Shown piece after piece: positions 42,037-52,680 of a stretch of DNA of 64,000 bases; the stretch's first letter is position 1, and every line of letters begins with the position of its first letter. Source of the DNA: Athripsodes cinereus (Eukaryota > Arthropoda > Insecta > Trichoptera > Leptoceridae). The stretch lies in the NCBI GenBank assembly GCA_947579605.1, contig OX388319.1:23635447-23699446 (forward strand), read 5' to 3'. A model generated the notes under the pieces. It had not been told where the DNA came from, ran no database searches, and worked only from the letters and a program-made list of their open reading frames with translations. A program made the translations under genes and the position numbers.

Positions 42037-44894
42037 CGCATCAGAACGTCCAGGGCTTGAGAAACAAAAATCACGAGATGCACCTATCCATTAATATGAC
42101 TGATGTCGATATACTAGCGATAACCGAATCGTGGATGAATGATGGCGAAATTATGAACTTTACAATAAATAATTTTAAAATAGTCAGTAGTTTTAGCAGA
42201 AAGCATTCATTAAGGGGCGGTTGCTTGATTATGGCAAAATCTCAATATAATGTAAAAAATAGAGTCGATATTGTGAATATGTCAATAGAGAAAACATGTG
42301 AAATTAGCTGCATTGAAATTGAAAATATTGTTGTCATTTGCCTGTACAGAGCTCCATCATCTAACATTCATGATTTCTTTACCACTCTAGAACACATATT
42401 AAATAAATTGACTAAAAATAATAATAAAAAGATTGTCGTATGTGGAGATTTTAACATAGATTTAAATGCTAACAGTAATAATTGCAAAAATTTTCTAGAC
42501 TTGATGAATGGTTTCTCACTGACACGTAGTATCTATTTTGCTACTCGAAAAACATCTAACACAGCCACATGTATCGATAACATTTTTACAAACTTGACAC
42601 TTAATCACACCTCTCCTATAAAATTTGTAAAATCAGACCATGACGGCCAGTTAGTGGAAGTATTGCTTGAGCAGCCTCCTAAAGACAATAGCTCAAATGT
42701 ACAAAGTACAAACCTTAGATATATTAATGACGAAAATACTTATAATCTTATTTGCTACCTTAATTCATTGTACACTCCTGACTACAACCATGACAATTCT
42801 ACCGATGCTTTCTATGATTTTTTTAAATATTTTGTTCTTGGACTTGACCAGTACATGCCTGTTAAATGCATAAAAAATAAACCAAAGAAAACTTTTAACG
42901 ACTGGGCTACTAAGGGTATAAAAGTTTCGCGTATTCGACTATTTGAACTTTATAACCTAAGAAGCATAAACAATAGCAATTCATTTAGAAAGCATGTGTC
43001 GAACTATAGCAGAATCTTTAAAAGGGTCTGTAATGATGCTAAACGTATATATCTTAGCAATAAAATATCAAATTCTAAGAACCCAATTAAAACAACTTGG
43101 AATGTCATCAAATCGGAAACGGGAAGGTCGGTTGAAAACTCCCAACTGACTATCATGAGTGACTTCATGGCAATAGATAATAACAATGCTAATAAAAAAA
43201 ATATTGTGAATAACTTTAATCGTTTCTTCACAGACATATCTAAGCTTTTGACGCAACAAATCGATGTAACTGAACATGATGCAATGAAACACATGGTAAA
43301 TCTACCTATATGTGTTAATACTTTTAAATTTAAGACCATCAACGAAAATGATATTATCAAAGTAACTAGATGTATTAAATCCAAATCGTCACAAGACCTT
43401 TGGTATCTCTCTATTAAATTTATAAAAACAATCATAGCTGATATAGCACCACATCTAGCCAAAATATTCAACACTTGTCTTAGAAAAGGTTACTTCCCAG
43501 ATCTGTTGAAAATTGCAAGAGTCACTCCGATATACAAGAAAGGAGAAAAAACTGACTTTGGCAACTACAGACCCATTTCGATTCTGCCTGTGTTCAGTAA
43601 AATCCTAGAAAAAATTGTCACCGAGCAGCTTGCACAATTTCTTAGCAATAACAGTATACTTCACCCACAACAATATGGATTCCAAAAGGGTAAAAATACC
43701 TGTGACGCTGTATCACAACTGCTAGGTTATGTTATGGAATCCTTTGAGAACGGACAGGATACTTTTGGCATTTTTTGCGATCTATCAAAGGCGTTCGATT
43801 GTGTCCAACATGACGTGCTACTTGCTAAATTAGACCATTATGGAATTCGTGGAGTTGAAAAATCTTTTTTAAAATCCTATTTGAGAGATAGAAAACAGAT
43901 AACAGTGATTGACAATATAAAATCAGATATTTGTGACATAAACTGTGGTGTGCCCCAGGGATCTATTTTGGGACCATTACTTTTCTTAATATATATCAAT
44001 GATCTGCCTAGTCAAATCAGTGATAATAATAAAATCATAGTGTTTGCAGATGACACATCCATACTGATAAGAGACTTGGATAATTTACAGTATACTAAAG
44101 ATATAGTAACACAAACCCTTGAAAATGTAAAGAGTTGGTTTGGTGACAATAAATTAGTTCTAAATATGACGAAAACGAATGCTCTTCGCTTCTCCTTACG
44201 GCGTGAACACGAAGTTCCTGTAAAAGAAATCTTGAGCAACCAATCATTGAACATAGTAAACAATTGTAAATTCCTAGGGTTGGTTGTAGACAGTAAACTT
44301 CAGTGGTCCCCACAGATTGATCAGCTTTGCACAAGACTCAGTTCTGCGATCTTTGCAATAAGAAAAGTTAAAGAGGTTTGCGGGTTTGATGCTGCAAGAT
44401 GTGTGTACTTCGCGTACTTTCATAGTATAATGTCATATGGTATAATGTTCTGGGGGAAGAGTGCCGAATCAGGCAGAGTCTTTATACTGCAAAAGAGAGC
44501 CATAAGGACCATTTTAGGATTGCGCCCGAGAGATTCCTGCCGTGAACACTTTAAAAAACTGGGCATACTCACACTTGCTGGCGCGTATATCCAGGAGTGC
44601 CTTATGTATGCTCGAAAAAATATAGAGAACACACCTCTAAACGCAGACTACCATAGCTATCCAACGCGAAGTGCAGGCAGCATCAGAACCGTAAAATGCA
44701 GACTAGCAAAGGTTGCGGATAGTTTCGTGGGTTTAAGTGTGAAGCTGTACAACAAACTGTCACTGCATATCAAAACATTGGAGGATGATCGCTTTAAGGA
44801 AGGGGTGAGGAAGTATTTGTTAGAAAAATCATTTTATTCAGTTAACGAAATGTTATTGGAAAAAGATTCTAGTAACATGGATGCAGAAACATAA
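41952..44894 (+). CDS. LINE-1 ORF2: APE endonuclease + reverse transcriptase
   Basis: Open frame of 980 codons. APE endonuclease: HQNVQGL (residue ~29), ITESW (~56), GDFNID (~164), TCIDNIF, SDHDG (~227). Reverse transcriptase: TPIYKKGEKTDFGNYRPIS, QYGFQKGKNT, LSKAFDCV, GVPQGSILGPLLFLIYIND (~665), FADDTS catalytic box (~697), then the thumb and a C-terminal region. All key residues are present and there is no stop, so the copy may be competent. The first in-frame ATG lies after the HQN motif, so translation from it would remove a catalytic residue. Entry is more likely by -1 frameshift from ORF1 at 41979-41985 or by a non-AUG start. It nicks the target and reverse-transcribes LINE RNA. Confidence 0.92.
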   Translation: MRNAELFFFFFIHQTPRVYNERRSRLAIAHQNVQGLRNKNHEMHLSINMTDVDILAITESWMNDGEIMNFTINNFKIVSSFSRKHSLRGGCLIMAKSQYNVKNRVDIVNMSIEKTCEISCIEIENIVVICLYRAPSSNIHDFFTTLEHILNKLTKNNNKKIVVCGDFNIDLNANSNNCKNFLDLMNGFSLTRSIYFATRKTSNTATCIDNIFTNLTLNHTSPIKFVKSDHDGQLVEVLLEQPPKDNSSNVQSTNLRYINDENTYNLICYLNSLYTPDYNHDNSTDAFYDFFKYFVLGLDQYMPVKCIKNKPKKTFNDWATKGIKVSRIRLFELYNLRSINNSNSFRKHVSNYSRIFKRVCNDAKRIYLSNKISNSKNPIKTTWNVIKSETGRSVENSQLTIMSDFMAIDNNNANKKNIVNNFNRFFTDISKLLTQQIDVTEHDAMKHMVNLPICVNTFKFKTINENDIIKVTRCIKSKSSQDLWYLSIKFIKTIIADIAPHLAKIFNTCLRKGYFPDLLKIARVTPIYKKGEKTDFGNYRPISILPVFSKILEKIVTEQLAQFLSNNSILHPQQYGFQKGKNTCDAVSQLLGYVMESFENGQDTFGIFCDLSKAFDCVQHDVLLAKLDHYGIRGVEKSFLKSYLRDRKQITVIDNIKSDICDINCGVPQGSILGPLLFLIYINDLPSQISDNNKIIVFADDTSILIRDLDNLQYTKDIVTQTLENVKSWFGDNKLVLNMTKTNALRFSLRREHEVPVKEILSNQSLNIVNNCKFLGLVVDSKLQWSPQIDQLCTRLSSAIFAIRKVKEVCGFDAARCVYFAYFHSIMSYGIMFWGKSAESGRVFILQKRAIRTILGLRPRDSCREHFKKLGILTLAGAYIQECLMYARKNIENTPLNADYHSYPTRSAGSIRTVKCRLAKVADSFVGLSVKLYNKLSLHIKTLEDDRFKEGVRKYLLEKSFYSVNEMLLEKDSSNMDAET
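41979..41985 (+). promoter_or_regulatory. Candidate -1 frameshift slippery site
   Basis: T TTT TTA read in the ORF1 frame (codons TTT 41980-41982, TTA 41983-41985) is the canonical X XXY YYZ heptamer. Slipping back one base continues directly into ORF2 (TTT TTT ATC). A downstream stem or pseudoknot is expected within ~10 nt but was not computed. Confidence 0.6.
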
Positions 44895-45106
44895 TGTAGT
44901 TTGATATCACATCTGACGACATAATCACTGGGCCCTTTACACCCAGGGATTATCGATCACCATTGATATTAATATATTGTTGTACGCCTTGTCTCTTTTA
45001 ATTGAATTATATGTTTTTAAAATGTACTCTGGATTGACACCCCCAAGTGCCCATTGCGGAGCCTATGGAGGTCGAATAAAAATATAAAAATATAAATATA
45101 TAAAAA
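44895..45106 (+). terminator. LINE-1 3' UTR and tail
   Basis: A 180-base 3' UTR with an inverted word pair (TCACTGGGCCC... / ...ACCCAGGGAT), then GGAGGTCGAATAAA and an (A)nTAT repeat ending at the TATC duplication. No pure poly(A); simple-repeat tails are usual for CR1- or I-group elements. Confidence 0.7.
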
Positions 45107-45240
45107 TATCCTTATATACTTATTTCGCTTCTTTAACATTTATACAATTTCTCATGCACACACGTCGATTTCTTTTACTCAACACAGGGCGTACTTAAGA
45201 ATTTGATCTACGTGATCAAGTCATGTGTTTCTCGGAGAAC
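45107..45240 (-). pseudogene. RTE relic, right half (split by LINE-1)
   Basis: TATCCTTATATACTTATTTC, TCATGCACACACGTCG, CTCAACACAGGGCG and GATCTACGTGATCAAG continue the match to 25690-25830. Together with 40068-40127 it restores a contiguous relic. Confidence 0.75.
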
Positions 45241-45644
45241 CGCGCTTATTCATACTCCTTCTTTTTGAACATCAGCATTTTTACCATGTTTGACATATTG
45301 CCTTGCTGACAATGAATTGAAGGCACTTTTCTTCTTCTTTTTGATACAACTTAAAGAAGAACGAACCACTTGTTTCAAATTATCCAAGTAGTGAATAGTC
45401 TTATTATTATTTTCAAATTACGATTTAGAGAGCAAAGACCTCTAAAAACATAAATAAAAAATAAATACAATATAATGCACTGGTTGTTCATAGTTACCTA
45501 CATGTATGCACTAATATATATGTGATGTGGGGTCCCAGTCATAATGTAAGATTTTGGCTCTTTCCCCTGTCACACTATTGTGTCTGGATAGAAATAGGGT
45601 TGCAAATGACTTCATTGGAATAATCGATTTGTTTAAAAAATGTG
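45241..45644. other. No gene seen; spacer
   Basis: Family Q words near 45300-45390 (GACAATGAATTG, CACTTGTTTCAAATTA). Nothing else recognised. Confidence 0.4.
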
Positions 45645-45880
45645 AAACACCAGACAAAGATTCGGTCTCACACTCTTGTTCGTAAGTTTTCGAATGTCCT
45701 GTGAAAAGCAGATGTTCGAAAAAATACAGACATTTTACATCTCAAATTAAGCGATAAGGTTTGTCATCCATCCTGAATGTCTTAATTTTTGTTGACACAT
45801 GGAAAACGGCTTGTATGTTTATTATGACATGCAGCTGGTCTGCTGGCTACCCCTGTGGTGGTAGTGGTAAAATCACTGAA
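45645..45880 (+). repeat. Family M copy
   Basis: CACCAGACAAAGATTCGG, AAGTTTTCGAATGTCCTG, GATAAGGTTTGTCATCCATC, ATGCAGCTGGTCTGCTGG, ending CTGTGGTGGTAGTGG. Confidence 0.7.
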
Positions 45881-45984
45881 ATAAAAGAAAAAAAAATAGG
45901 CCTTCTAATGTTTTCTGTTAATTTTGAAATTACTTGATGTACCTATTTTGAGAGCACTATAAAAGCATTCGTAAAACATTCCAT

Positions 45985-46215
45985 CGATGACTGGTGTCGT
46001 GGAAAAAAAACGCTCTGCATATTTTTTTGAGTCACAAGGTCCCGAGTTGGATTCTCAGCCAGGGTAAAAATGTCCTTTTTCAAATTATCCAGGGTTTGGG
46101 TGTTACGTACATGTGTTTAGTGCATTGCACATATGCATGTATCATCGCGTTAGTACCCTTAATTCATATTTTAGCTTGAGATAAGCTCGATCTGTCTGAT
46201 TTGTCTATACATATC
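45985..46215 (+). mobile_element. SINE-A copy with damaged head
   Basis: GAGTCACAAGGTCCCGAG, TTGGATTCTCAGCCAGGG, TTATCCAGGGTTTGGGTG, GATAAGCTCGATCTGTCTG. The A box has been replaced by an A run and the B box is mutated, so pol III activity is unlikely. Confidence 0.7.
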
Positions 46216-48474
46216 ATAAACATTATATTATTCCGAATAGGTCATTTTCAAATTGCAGTTCGTCTGCTGGTAGCCCCAACGTCAATAAAGATACCCTGGA
46301 ACGGAGGCTGTTTTAACATATTTAAAATTCGGAAAGTGTCGTGATAATCAAAGATGTCCAATGTTGAACACGTGATGTTAACGAATACCCACTTTAATAG
46401 GATACTAGAAAACTTGCAGAAAATTAAAGAAGACTTATTCTTACCACGGTAAAACCAATTTTGTTTAATATTCACACATGAAATAAATGTCTATGGAACA
46501 TCATAAATATTCAATTTACATCCCTAGATATGAAGTAGATAATATATAAGGTACTGTGTACAGTGTGAGTGTGTGTTAGGGACAAGGGTATATGTGTAAT
46601 ATATTATTAGAACATAATATTATTGTGTCGATATGTTGTTTGTATTATAGGTATATGTATGTACGAGTAGTATAGATATATTCTCCTAATATAATTCTTT
46701 AAGGCTCCGCTTTATTCGCTCTGTTGGGTATGAAAATAAGTCAAAGAAACCTTAACCAAAGGGTTCAACACACTGCAAGAATACTCAATGTCAAAAAATA
46801 AATAATTTTTTTAGGAAAGAATCTAATCATATGCTTAAATGTCAATGGATTTGTTAAGGACATATTTAAAATCATACCCCTGTTAACAACACTATTTCTT
46901 TTCACAACACTAGAGCTACGTTTGTTTTATATTGATATGAAAATATTTAGGACCCAAGATTCGAATGGATTCAGTACCAATTTTTCTTTGAGTTAAATAG
47001 GATGAAAAATATCAATATTTAATGATGGTGATATTTTTTAAGCACTTACATTCCTACATTTTGCAATTCGACTTGGGAGGAATGCTACATTTATTTTATT
47101 AAAATACGTTGTCTTATATGAACACATGCGAACAAATCCTTCTTTTACTATCAATATTATTTTGCGTAACACTGGCAGCCTTTTAGAAAATTTATCATCA
47201 AAAAATACAATATTACATGAATGTCCTAAGCAAAGATCTGCAGTTTCCGTAATATGGGAGTGGCAATGATCTTGTCTTAGTCACGTTATCATAAGAATAT
47301 CCAATCATGATAACGAGGCGAGTTCAGTTCTTTTTTCCATAAGTTTACCAACGGTCTGGACATCATTTTTTTTTTACAAAAAATCGTTTCTGTAACAACA
47401 AAATTAAATCATTAGAAGTAAATTTCGTGGTAAGAAGTGAAGACACAAATGACACAATGACACTGTTAATGGAGGAGGTTGATGTTTTCAACCCTGTACT
47501 TCCTAGAGGAGTGTTTTTGAAGGGCAATTTGATTGAATTGAATTTGTTTATTTTGGACTTGCGTGGTTCGTCGTATGAATTTTTAAATCATGTATATTCA
47601 TGATGTTGTATTACATACATTATACAGGATGTTTGGCAAATTCACATACCTTCTATTATTATTATACATACAAAGGGTTAACAGAATACTTAACATTAGA
47701 TGTAATATAAAACAATGTACACCTACGTTACAAATACCTACTTACTTTCTGCTAGCCCTTGTCTCAAGTCTTCTGAATACCTTTTTTGAGTACTTAATTT
47801 GATCTCCTCGATTTTGGTTATCAATCTGACGAAGGCTTATCTATCGTGTGCTAGTTGGAATAGCTCCGATCTTAATAGATTTCAGTCAATACTTAAAGTA
47901 ATACTTTACAATGATGACATTTCTTCTCAAAACTAGTTTGCTTTATGTTTTGCCCATAATTTGCCTTTGCGCTTGAAAAATCGTATAGTCTTGAAGTTCC
48001 ATCCTTGGCACCGTTTCGAAGTGCAGTTGCCAGAGTTCTTTCCATTTCTGTGAGGATTCAAATTCGATAATTGAATAATTTTATTTAGTTCGGATAATAG
48101 AAAATTGGATATAACTTTTGCATAAAATCAGGAGTACTAAAGATTTTTAGTATTTACATAATTATATACCTTACTGCTCCTACTTCTGCTAGCCTTCATC
48201 TCTCTACTGCTGGATGAAGGCAATATCATTAGCTCATCTTTTTTTGGAGTTTCCCAATACTTTTCTTGTCCACTTACGGTCTCCACTCCAGGATCCTAGG
48301 AGTCCATCTGCCATCTTCTCTTCTTATTTTACGACCAGCTTATTGCCATTTGTGCTTAGAGACCTTATCAATATTGTATCTGCAATCTTTGTCGTTTTTC
48401 GTATTGTGTCGTTTCTTATTCTAAAATTAGATAGAATTATTTTAAGATACCTTACTAAACAATGTTATTATAGA
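46216..48474. other. No gene seen; AT-rich spacer
   Basis: 2.2 kb without recognisable coding motifs. 46255-46320 and 46380-46410 have faint family M words (GTCTGCTGGTAGCCCC). Frames at 47590 and 48214 are Leu/Ile/Phe-rich and unsupported. The stretch 47400-47530 is somewhat less AT-biased and could be unique sequence. Confidence 0.4.
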
Positions 48475-48785
48475 TTATTTATATATGGTGTCGTTGAATG
48501 ATCCGTGACCAACTCAAGGATGCCGTGATTTCTCTTGGAAGGTAGCGTTTTTAATTTGCTCTTGAATACGTTGGTTGGTTGATTCTCTCAAATCTGCTGG
48601 CAATCTGTTCTAGGCAGTTGCCGCGACGACTTTGAAGCCCCTTTTTTCTGAATTTGGAGGTATTTGCCCAATTGGGATTCACGAGTTTGTTCACAGCGGT
48701 GGAAGCTGAGGGCATGCATTTCCTTCAAGTTTCATCAACGGTACAGAGCTCGATGTGGCATGTGGGTGGCATGCTATTTAACACA
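48475..48785 (-). pseudogene. LINE ORF2 C-terminal relic (cf. 15690)
   Basis: The minus strand reads, with breaks, NRLPADLRESTN then IQEQIKNATF and a stop-rich tail, like the WN.LP..lR....FK..LK end of many LINEs. It shares layout with 15690-15905. No RT motif remains. Confidence 0.45.
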
Positions 48786-49604
48786 ATAATTTATCTTCCA
48801 GAATACGCATAGAGACCAAAAGTTCATTTTCATAGTTGTTGTCTGTTTTGTACAATAAATAAATATATTTTGATAAATATATTCCAATAAATAAAATTAA
48901 AATAAATATATTTTAATACATTTTTTGCTTCTATCACATCCTTCTATTTTGAATTCAGTCATACTTAGTGTGAAATAAAATAATAAACTGTTAAAGTGTT
49001 TGTTTGAAAATATGACATACATGACATGTAATAAATTCAGTTCAGCGGTGAGTTATGCCCCGATTCGGTTTACTCTTTATATGGCACAGATATGACAATA
49101 TTAATTATTTTATTTATACGCAGTTAGTCCACACTTGTAAGAAATTTTGCGATGGTATAGATAGATAAATCGTTGTTATTTTCCAACACGAATGTCTTTT
49201 TTAAATACTTATAATTCCAATGCCATCTGGTGTGAGAATGTCGCACTATCACAAGTTTTAGTTTTTCTATATTATTAGTGGCACTTGGTAGGTATGTAGC
49301 TACACTATTATTTAGTATGGTGACTGCTGCAATAAAAATACTGGATGCATTAATTTAGGCAGTCATCGTTGTTGCATAGTGCAACTATCTATATGTACAT
49401 ACTGTATGCAACTATATAATGTTAGTATATATGTAGCTATTAGGCCAATGCACTGCCGAAAACAAGTTGTTCGGCTGGCGAATGCGTCTATACCAGAGGT
49501 TCTTAAAGTTTATGTTGTTGTCTAAAAATAGGTTCCAGATTTAAATTAATCTATAAGGGTAATTTACGATTTTTTATGAATGATAAAAACAACCCCAGAT
49601 TTTT
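48786..49604. other. No gene seen; AT-rich spacer
   Basis: A worn family M 3' piece at 49040-49155 (GTGAGTTATGCCCCGATTC, TTAGTCCACACTTG). CAGAGGTTCTTAAAG at 49494 resembles a hAT end, unpaired. Confidence 0.4.
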
Positions 49605-49738
49605 TATGCGTTTATTTAAACAATCCAACTGTATATTGATTACAAACAATTTCATAGAAAAATACTTTCAAATTAAATACACAGAGGGCGAGCTTATCGC
49701 AAAATCGCTATTTCTTCCAACTAACCCATTATTGGATA
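49605..49738 (-). repeat. Family U: LINE 3' UTR end, copy 4
   Basis: GAGGGCGAGCTTATCGC, TTCTTCCAACTAACCC; begins GCGTTTATTTAAACAATCC. Confidence 0.6.
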
Positions 49739-50638
49739 TTTAACCAAATTCCTATACCTAATCATAAAAGACTAGAACAAAATAACAAAGATTTCAGATA
49801 AAAATCCAGTTTTTTTCTCAAAACTTAGCATCAAATCGAGAAAGAAAACTGTCAAAATCTATCAATTTCAGAAAATCGAGTAGAGAAAACTGTTTTTCCT
49901 TCGCTAGAAAGCCAAAAAAGACATTCATTATGGAAACAACCAAAATTTGTTTAGCCATTGCCCGAGTCTTAACCCTTTGGCCGAATCTTGGAAGTGGAAA
50001 TTTAAGATCCCAATTTATCCAGTATAAAAAAGTCTGAAATTTCCTTATATTCATCGTATGAGTAAAAAATGTCTTTTTTAAATAAAATTCATTTTTGTAT
50101 CCTTCCACATTTACCTCATTAATGATCTTCAATTTATAAACCCTTTGCACTTTTAAAAAGTCCTAGTTCCCCATTTCAATTTTGAAATCAAGATCCATAT
50201 AAAACACTTTGAGAATCAATGGCCTATAGGTACCCAATATACCTACTGTACTTGCTTTTCATGTTATTGTGTAGGTTATGTCTGTGTATCTACACAGTGC
50301 ATTCAACAACACATATTATTATATGCATGAAGTAACTACTCACTATTGGTAGAAAAATTCTATCACCAATACATGTAAAAAATGCACGAAAATCTGTCGC
50401 GCATACAGTAATGAAAGAAAAAACTTCATAACATAAAATTTATTTTTACAAAAATAGAAAACTAAAGGCAATAGAAAAACCTACCTAGCATTTAAAAAAA
50501 ACACAGGTAAAACATTAAAAATATGACAAAACTTGGAAATATTGCTAAATATTATCCTTATTGTTTGCTATTTAATAAATAATAATGCAATTAGATTTTT
50601 ATTAACTGTTTTACTTACATATTTTGTTCACTGTGTTG
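49739..50638. other. No gene seen; AT-rich spacer
   Basis: The minus frame 49818-50150 (110 codons, Phe/Lys/Leu-rich) has no motif and no support. TAGGTA words near 50226 and 50460. Confidence 0.4.
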
Positions 50639-50768
50639 GTGTTTAGGTAGTAGAATTCCATATCGAAATAAATAAAACAAGCGTTTTATTCTACTAATAA
50701 TTTAATCGGTGAGAGAGACGACTTTCTCACCGATTAAATCATTAGTAGAATAAAACGCTTGTTTTACT
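50639..50768. mobile_element. Family Q copy with 42-bp-arm hairpin
   Basis: After the family Q start (TTTAGGTAGTAGAATTCC), arm 50674-50715 (TAAAACAAGCGTTTTATTCT and on) is complementary to 50724-50765 with one mismatch, leaving an 8-base loop region. Compared with 24690 and 60425, the 3' end word AGTAGAATAAAAC...TTGTTT appears here in both orientations. Confidence 0.75.
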
Positions 50769-51204
50769 AATTATTACATATTTTGTAGCTGTGTTTGTTG
50801 AATGCAGTTAGAATGTTATTTTTATTAAAAATTGTGTATCAATAGAAAACAATAAAAAACATGTTTATCAATACAAAATATTTTTCCTGTTATCTATTGA
50901 ACTCAGCGATTAATAATTTATAATTATAAGGAAAACTAAGAAAAACTAAGACAATAAGCATAGCAATAGTATTTTTCTTAAAGGACATTTTAAAATTCAA
51001 CTTCTGCACAGTAGGTACGTCTTTTATTATTTTATAAATAATTATACCATTGAGTATAATAAAATGCATCCAATTGTTTAAAATAGGTACACAAAATGTG
51101 GGTCATTTTTTGAATGACAATCACAAGTTTTAATTGTGAGCTTGTGAGCGTTCTAATAATTTGCACCAATAGTGCTTGTTCATTTTCATTTAAGTACATA
51201 TAAC
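50769..51204. other. No gene seen; AT-rich spacer
   Basis: Short frames only. Confidence 0.45.
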
Positions 51205-51453
51205 GAGTAACAATCCATTGGATTGGTCTGCAACGAGTTTGGATTTTCTTCTCCATTTGTCCCTATTTTCAGCGAGTCTCTCCTGTTGTACGTAGGTGCC
51301 ACAGTTCATGTCCTTATTCAGTTGGTCCATATAAGCGTCTCTTGGTCGGTCTCTACTATTTCTGCCTTCGGTCCTACCCTCCGCGATGGTGATGAGCAGT
51401 CCTACGTGCCTGATGTTGTGGCCGATCCAGTTAAGTATATGACAAAACTCCAT
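51205..51453 (-). pseudogene. Family P: endonuclease-RT C-terminus, readable
   Basis: A minus frame of 87 codons reads MEFCHILNWIGHNIRHVG, then TIAEGRTEGRNSRDRPRDA, YMDQLNKDMNCGTY and RLAENRDKWRRKSKLVADQS. This matches the C-terminal tail of a widespread insect endonuclease-reverse transcriptase (EGxxEGRNxRGRPR..Y..Q..KDM.C.SY...K.LA.dR..WR). No RT or endonuclease domain is attached, so it is a 5'-truncated fragment, although open. Confidence 0.75.
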
Positions 51454-51477
51454 CCAAAAAAAAGTCCATTTAAGTAC

Positions 51478-51625
51478 ATAGTTATTTATTTATTTTATTC
51501 TTCACTGTACATTGGTTACAATATTACATAACAAAACAGTGTCATAAAAATAACAGTTATACAATTCAATATACAGAGGGCGAGTTTATCGCTAAAATGC
51601 GATGTCTTCCAACTAACCCGTATAT
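51478..51625 (-). repeat. Family U: LINE 3' UTR end, copy 5 (best)
   Basis: TTATTTATTTATTTTATTC, CACTGTACATTGGTTACAA, AGAGGGCGAGTTTATCGC, GATGTCTTCCAACTAACCC. The tail points to the minus strand, as for all five copies. Confidence 0.65.
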
Positions 51626-51742
51626 ATAACTCGAATTATTTGAAGTTGTGACATCACAACTCACATGAAAAGGTGCTTCGAAAATATCGTCACATACTGC
51701 TTCTCTGTTCTATAATAATATATTTTTTATACTACTAATCGA

Positions 51743-52108
51743 GTTCGTCGGTAGCCTGGAGGTAGAGTCTCGGCTTTATGAACATGAGGTCCGGGGATCG
51801 ATCCCAGGTGCCGGCAAACTCCCCTTTCACGACACAAGCTTTTAGTAGCTTACTGTGAAAGGTGTATAAGGTTGTATTTGGGTTTATAACAAAACCCAGA
51901 TATATCTTCAACCGGACATCTCGATTGGATACCTAACCCTTTTTTCACAACATCGCATCGCATCGTAACATCGCGCAAAATCTAATAGGAAGAAGTGAGA
52001 AAGGCGTCTTAACGCTTACAAATTGGCTCTATGCTGGCTTAAGTGATCTCTTCGGTGTTCATGGATTACGTTCACCAATTCCGCCACTTTGACTGCATAA
52101 CTAATCAA
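51743..52108 (+). mobile_element. SINE-B, full-length reference copy
   Basis: tRNA-like head GTTCGTCGGTAGCCTGGAGG (A-box region) and GGGGATCGATCCCAGGTGCC (B-box region), then TCACGACACAAGCTTTTAG, GGTTGTATTTGGGTTTATAA, AATCTAATAGGAAGAAGTG, GCTGGCTTAAGTGATCTC, ACGTTCACCAATTCCGCC. About 365 bp. Other copies: 10336, 20110, 21737 and 28140. Confidence 0.8.
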
Positions 52109-52117
52109 ATTCATCAT

Positions 52118-52503
52118 CATCATCATCATCGCCCTCAACGCTCCTCTCGGGAGCACAGGGCAGAAACCAGCCTCCTCCATTCAGAGCGTCTCTGTGCCAA
52201 TTGCGTCACCTCTTTCCACGACATTCCTTGCGCTCTGATATCGTTGTCATAGGAACGGTGTATTGTGAAAGAGGGACGCCCGGGCCGACGGAACCCCTGC
52301 GGACAGAAGAACAGTGCTCTTTTTGGCCAACTATCATAAGGCATTCTCAAAACATGTCCCAGCCAGGACCATCGTCTCTCCTGTATTACGGATATTACAG
52401 GTCTCTGCTGGGTGCGCCGGCGCACAGCATAATTTGTAACATGTTCATACCATTTTACATCCAAAATCCTTCTAAGACACTTGTTTTCAAAGCATAGTAT
52501 CAA
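52118..52503 (-). pseudogene. Family R: endonuclease-RT C-terminus, readable
   Basis: A minus frame of 122 codons reads CLRRILDVKWYEHVTNYAV, RRRTQQRPV, ERRWSWLGHVLRMP, FRRPGRPSF, GMSWKEVTQLAQRRSEWRRL. This is the C-terminal domain after RT in a common LINE type (LRxILxxxWxxxxTN..vl.R ... RRxxWLGHVxRMP ... GRP ... W.e....AqdR..Wr..v.alc). The part before it is absent. A related 45-residue piece is fused to another tail at 63485-63660. Confidence 0.8.
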
Positions 52504-52631
52504 ATTACATTATTAATATTAACATGGGATTATAGTCAAAGGAAGCAAAAATTCATTATCTAATAAAATTTGTAAATGTTTTCTAAGAAATTAAACATTT
52601 GTATGGGTATAATATATCTATAATATAACTA

Positions 52632-52680
52632 TATTTATTTATTTATTTATTTGGACAATAAACGGCATTTGCCTTTTACA
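52632..52680 (-). repeat. LINE 3' end (pair with 38900)
   Basis: TTTATTTATTTATTTATTTG, ACAATAAACGGCATTTGCC; the hairpin GGCA-TT-TGCC sits next to the tail. Confidence 0.6.

Larger units (their letters stand above)
40128..45106 (+). mobile_element. LINE-1: full-length-looking non-LTR retrotransposon with rRNA-like 5' end
   Basis: Non-LTR retrotransposons insert by target-primed reverse transcription. Boundaries come from the interrupted RTE relic: RTE sequence up to 40127, TATC at 40124-40127, insert, TATC again at 45107-45110, RTE sequence onward. The insert holds a 5' mitochondrial-rRNA-like piece (40128-40248), a 5' UTR (~520 bp), ORF1, overlapping ORF2, a 210-bp 3' UTR and an (AAAAATAT)n-like tail. 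Both ORFs are free of stops. The esterase-like ORF1 with APE endonuclease fits the CR1-like/Jockey-like groups; the exact clade needs a phylogeny. Confidence 0.85.

Noticed and set aside
43004..43474. 156-codon minus frame inside LINE-1 ORF2
   Set aside because: Antisense shadow of the reverse transcriptase gene.
44935..45106. LINE-1 3' UTR as a further member of the shared stem-loop set
   Set aside because: CCCCCAAG...GGAGG pairs poorly compared with the six listed members.
49818..50150. 110-codon minus-strand frame
   Set aside because: Phe/Lys/Leu-rich without any recognisable pattern or flanking signals; chance in AT-rich DNA is sufficient.
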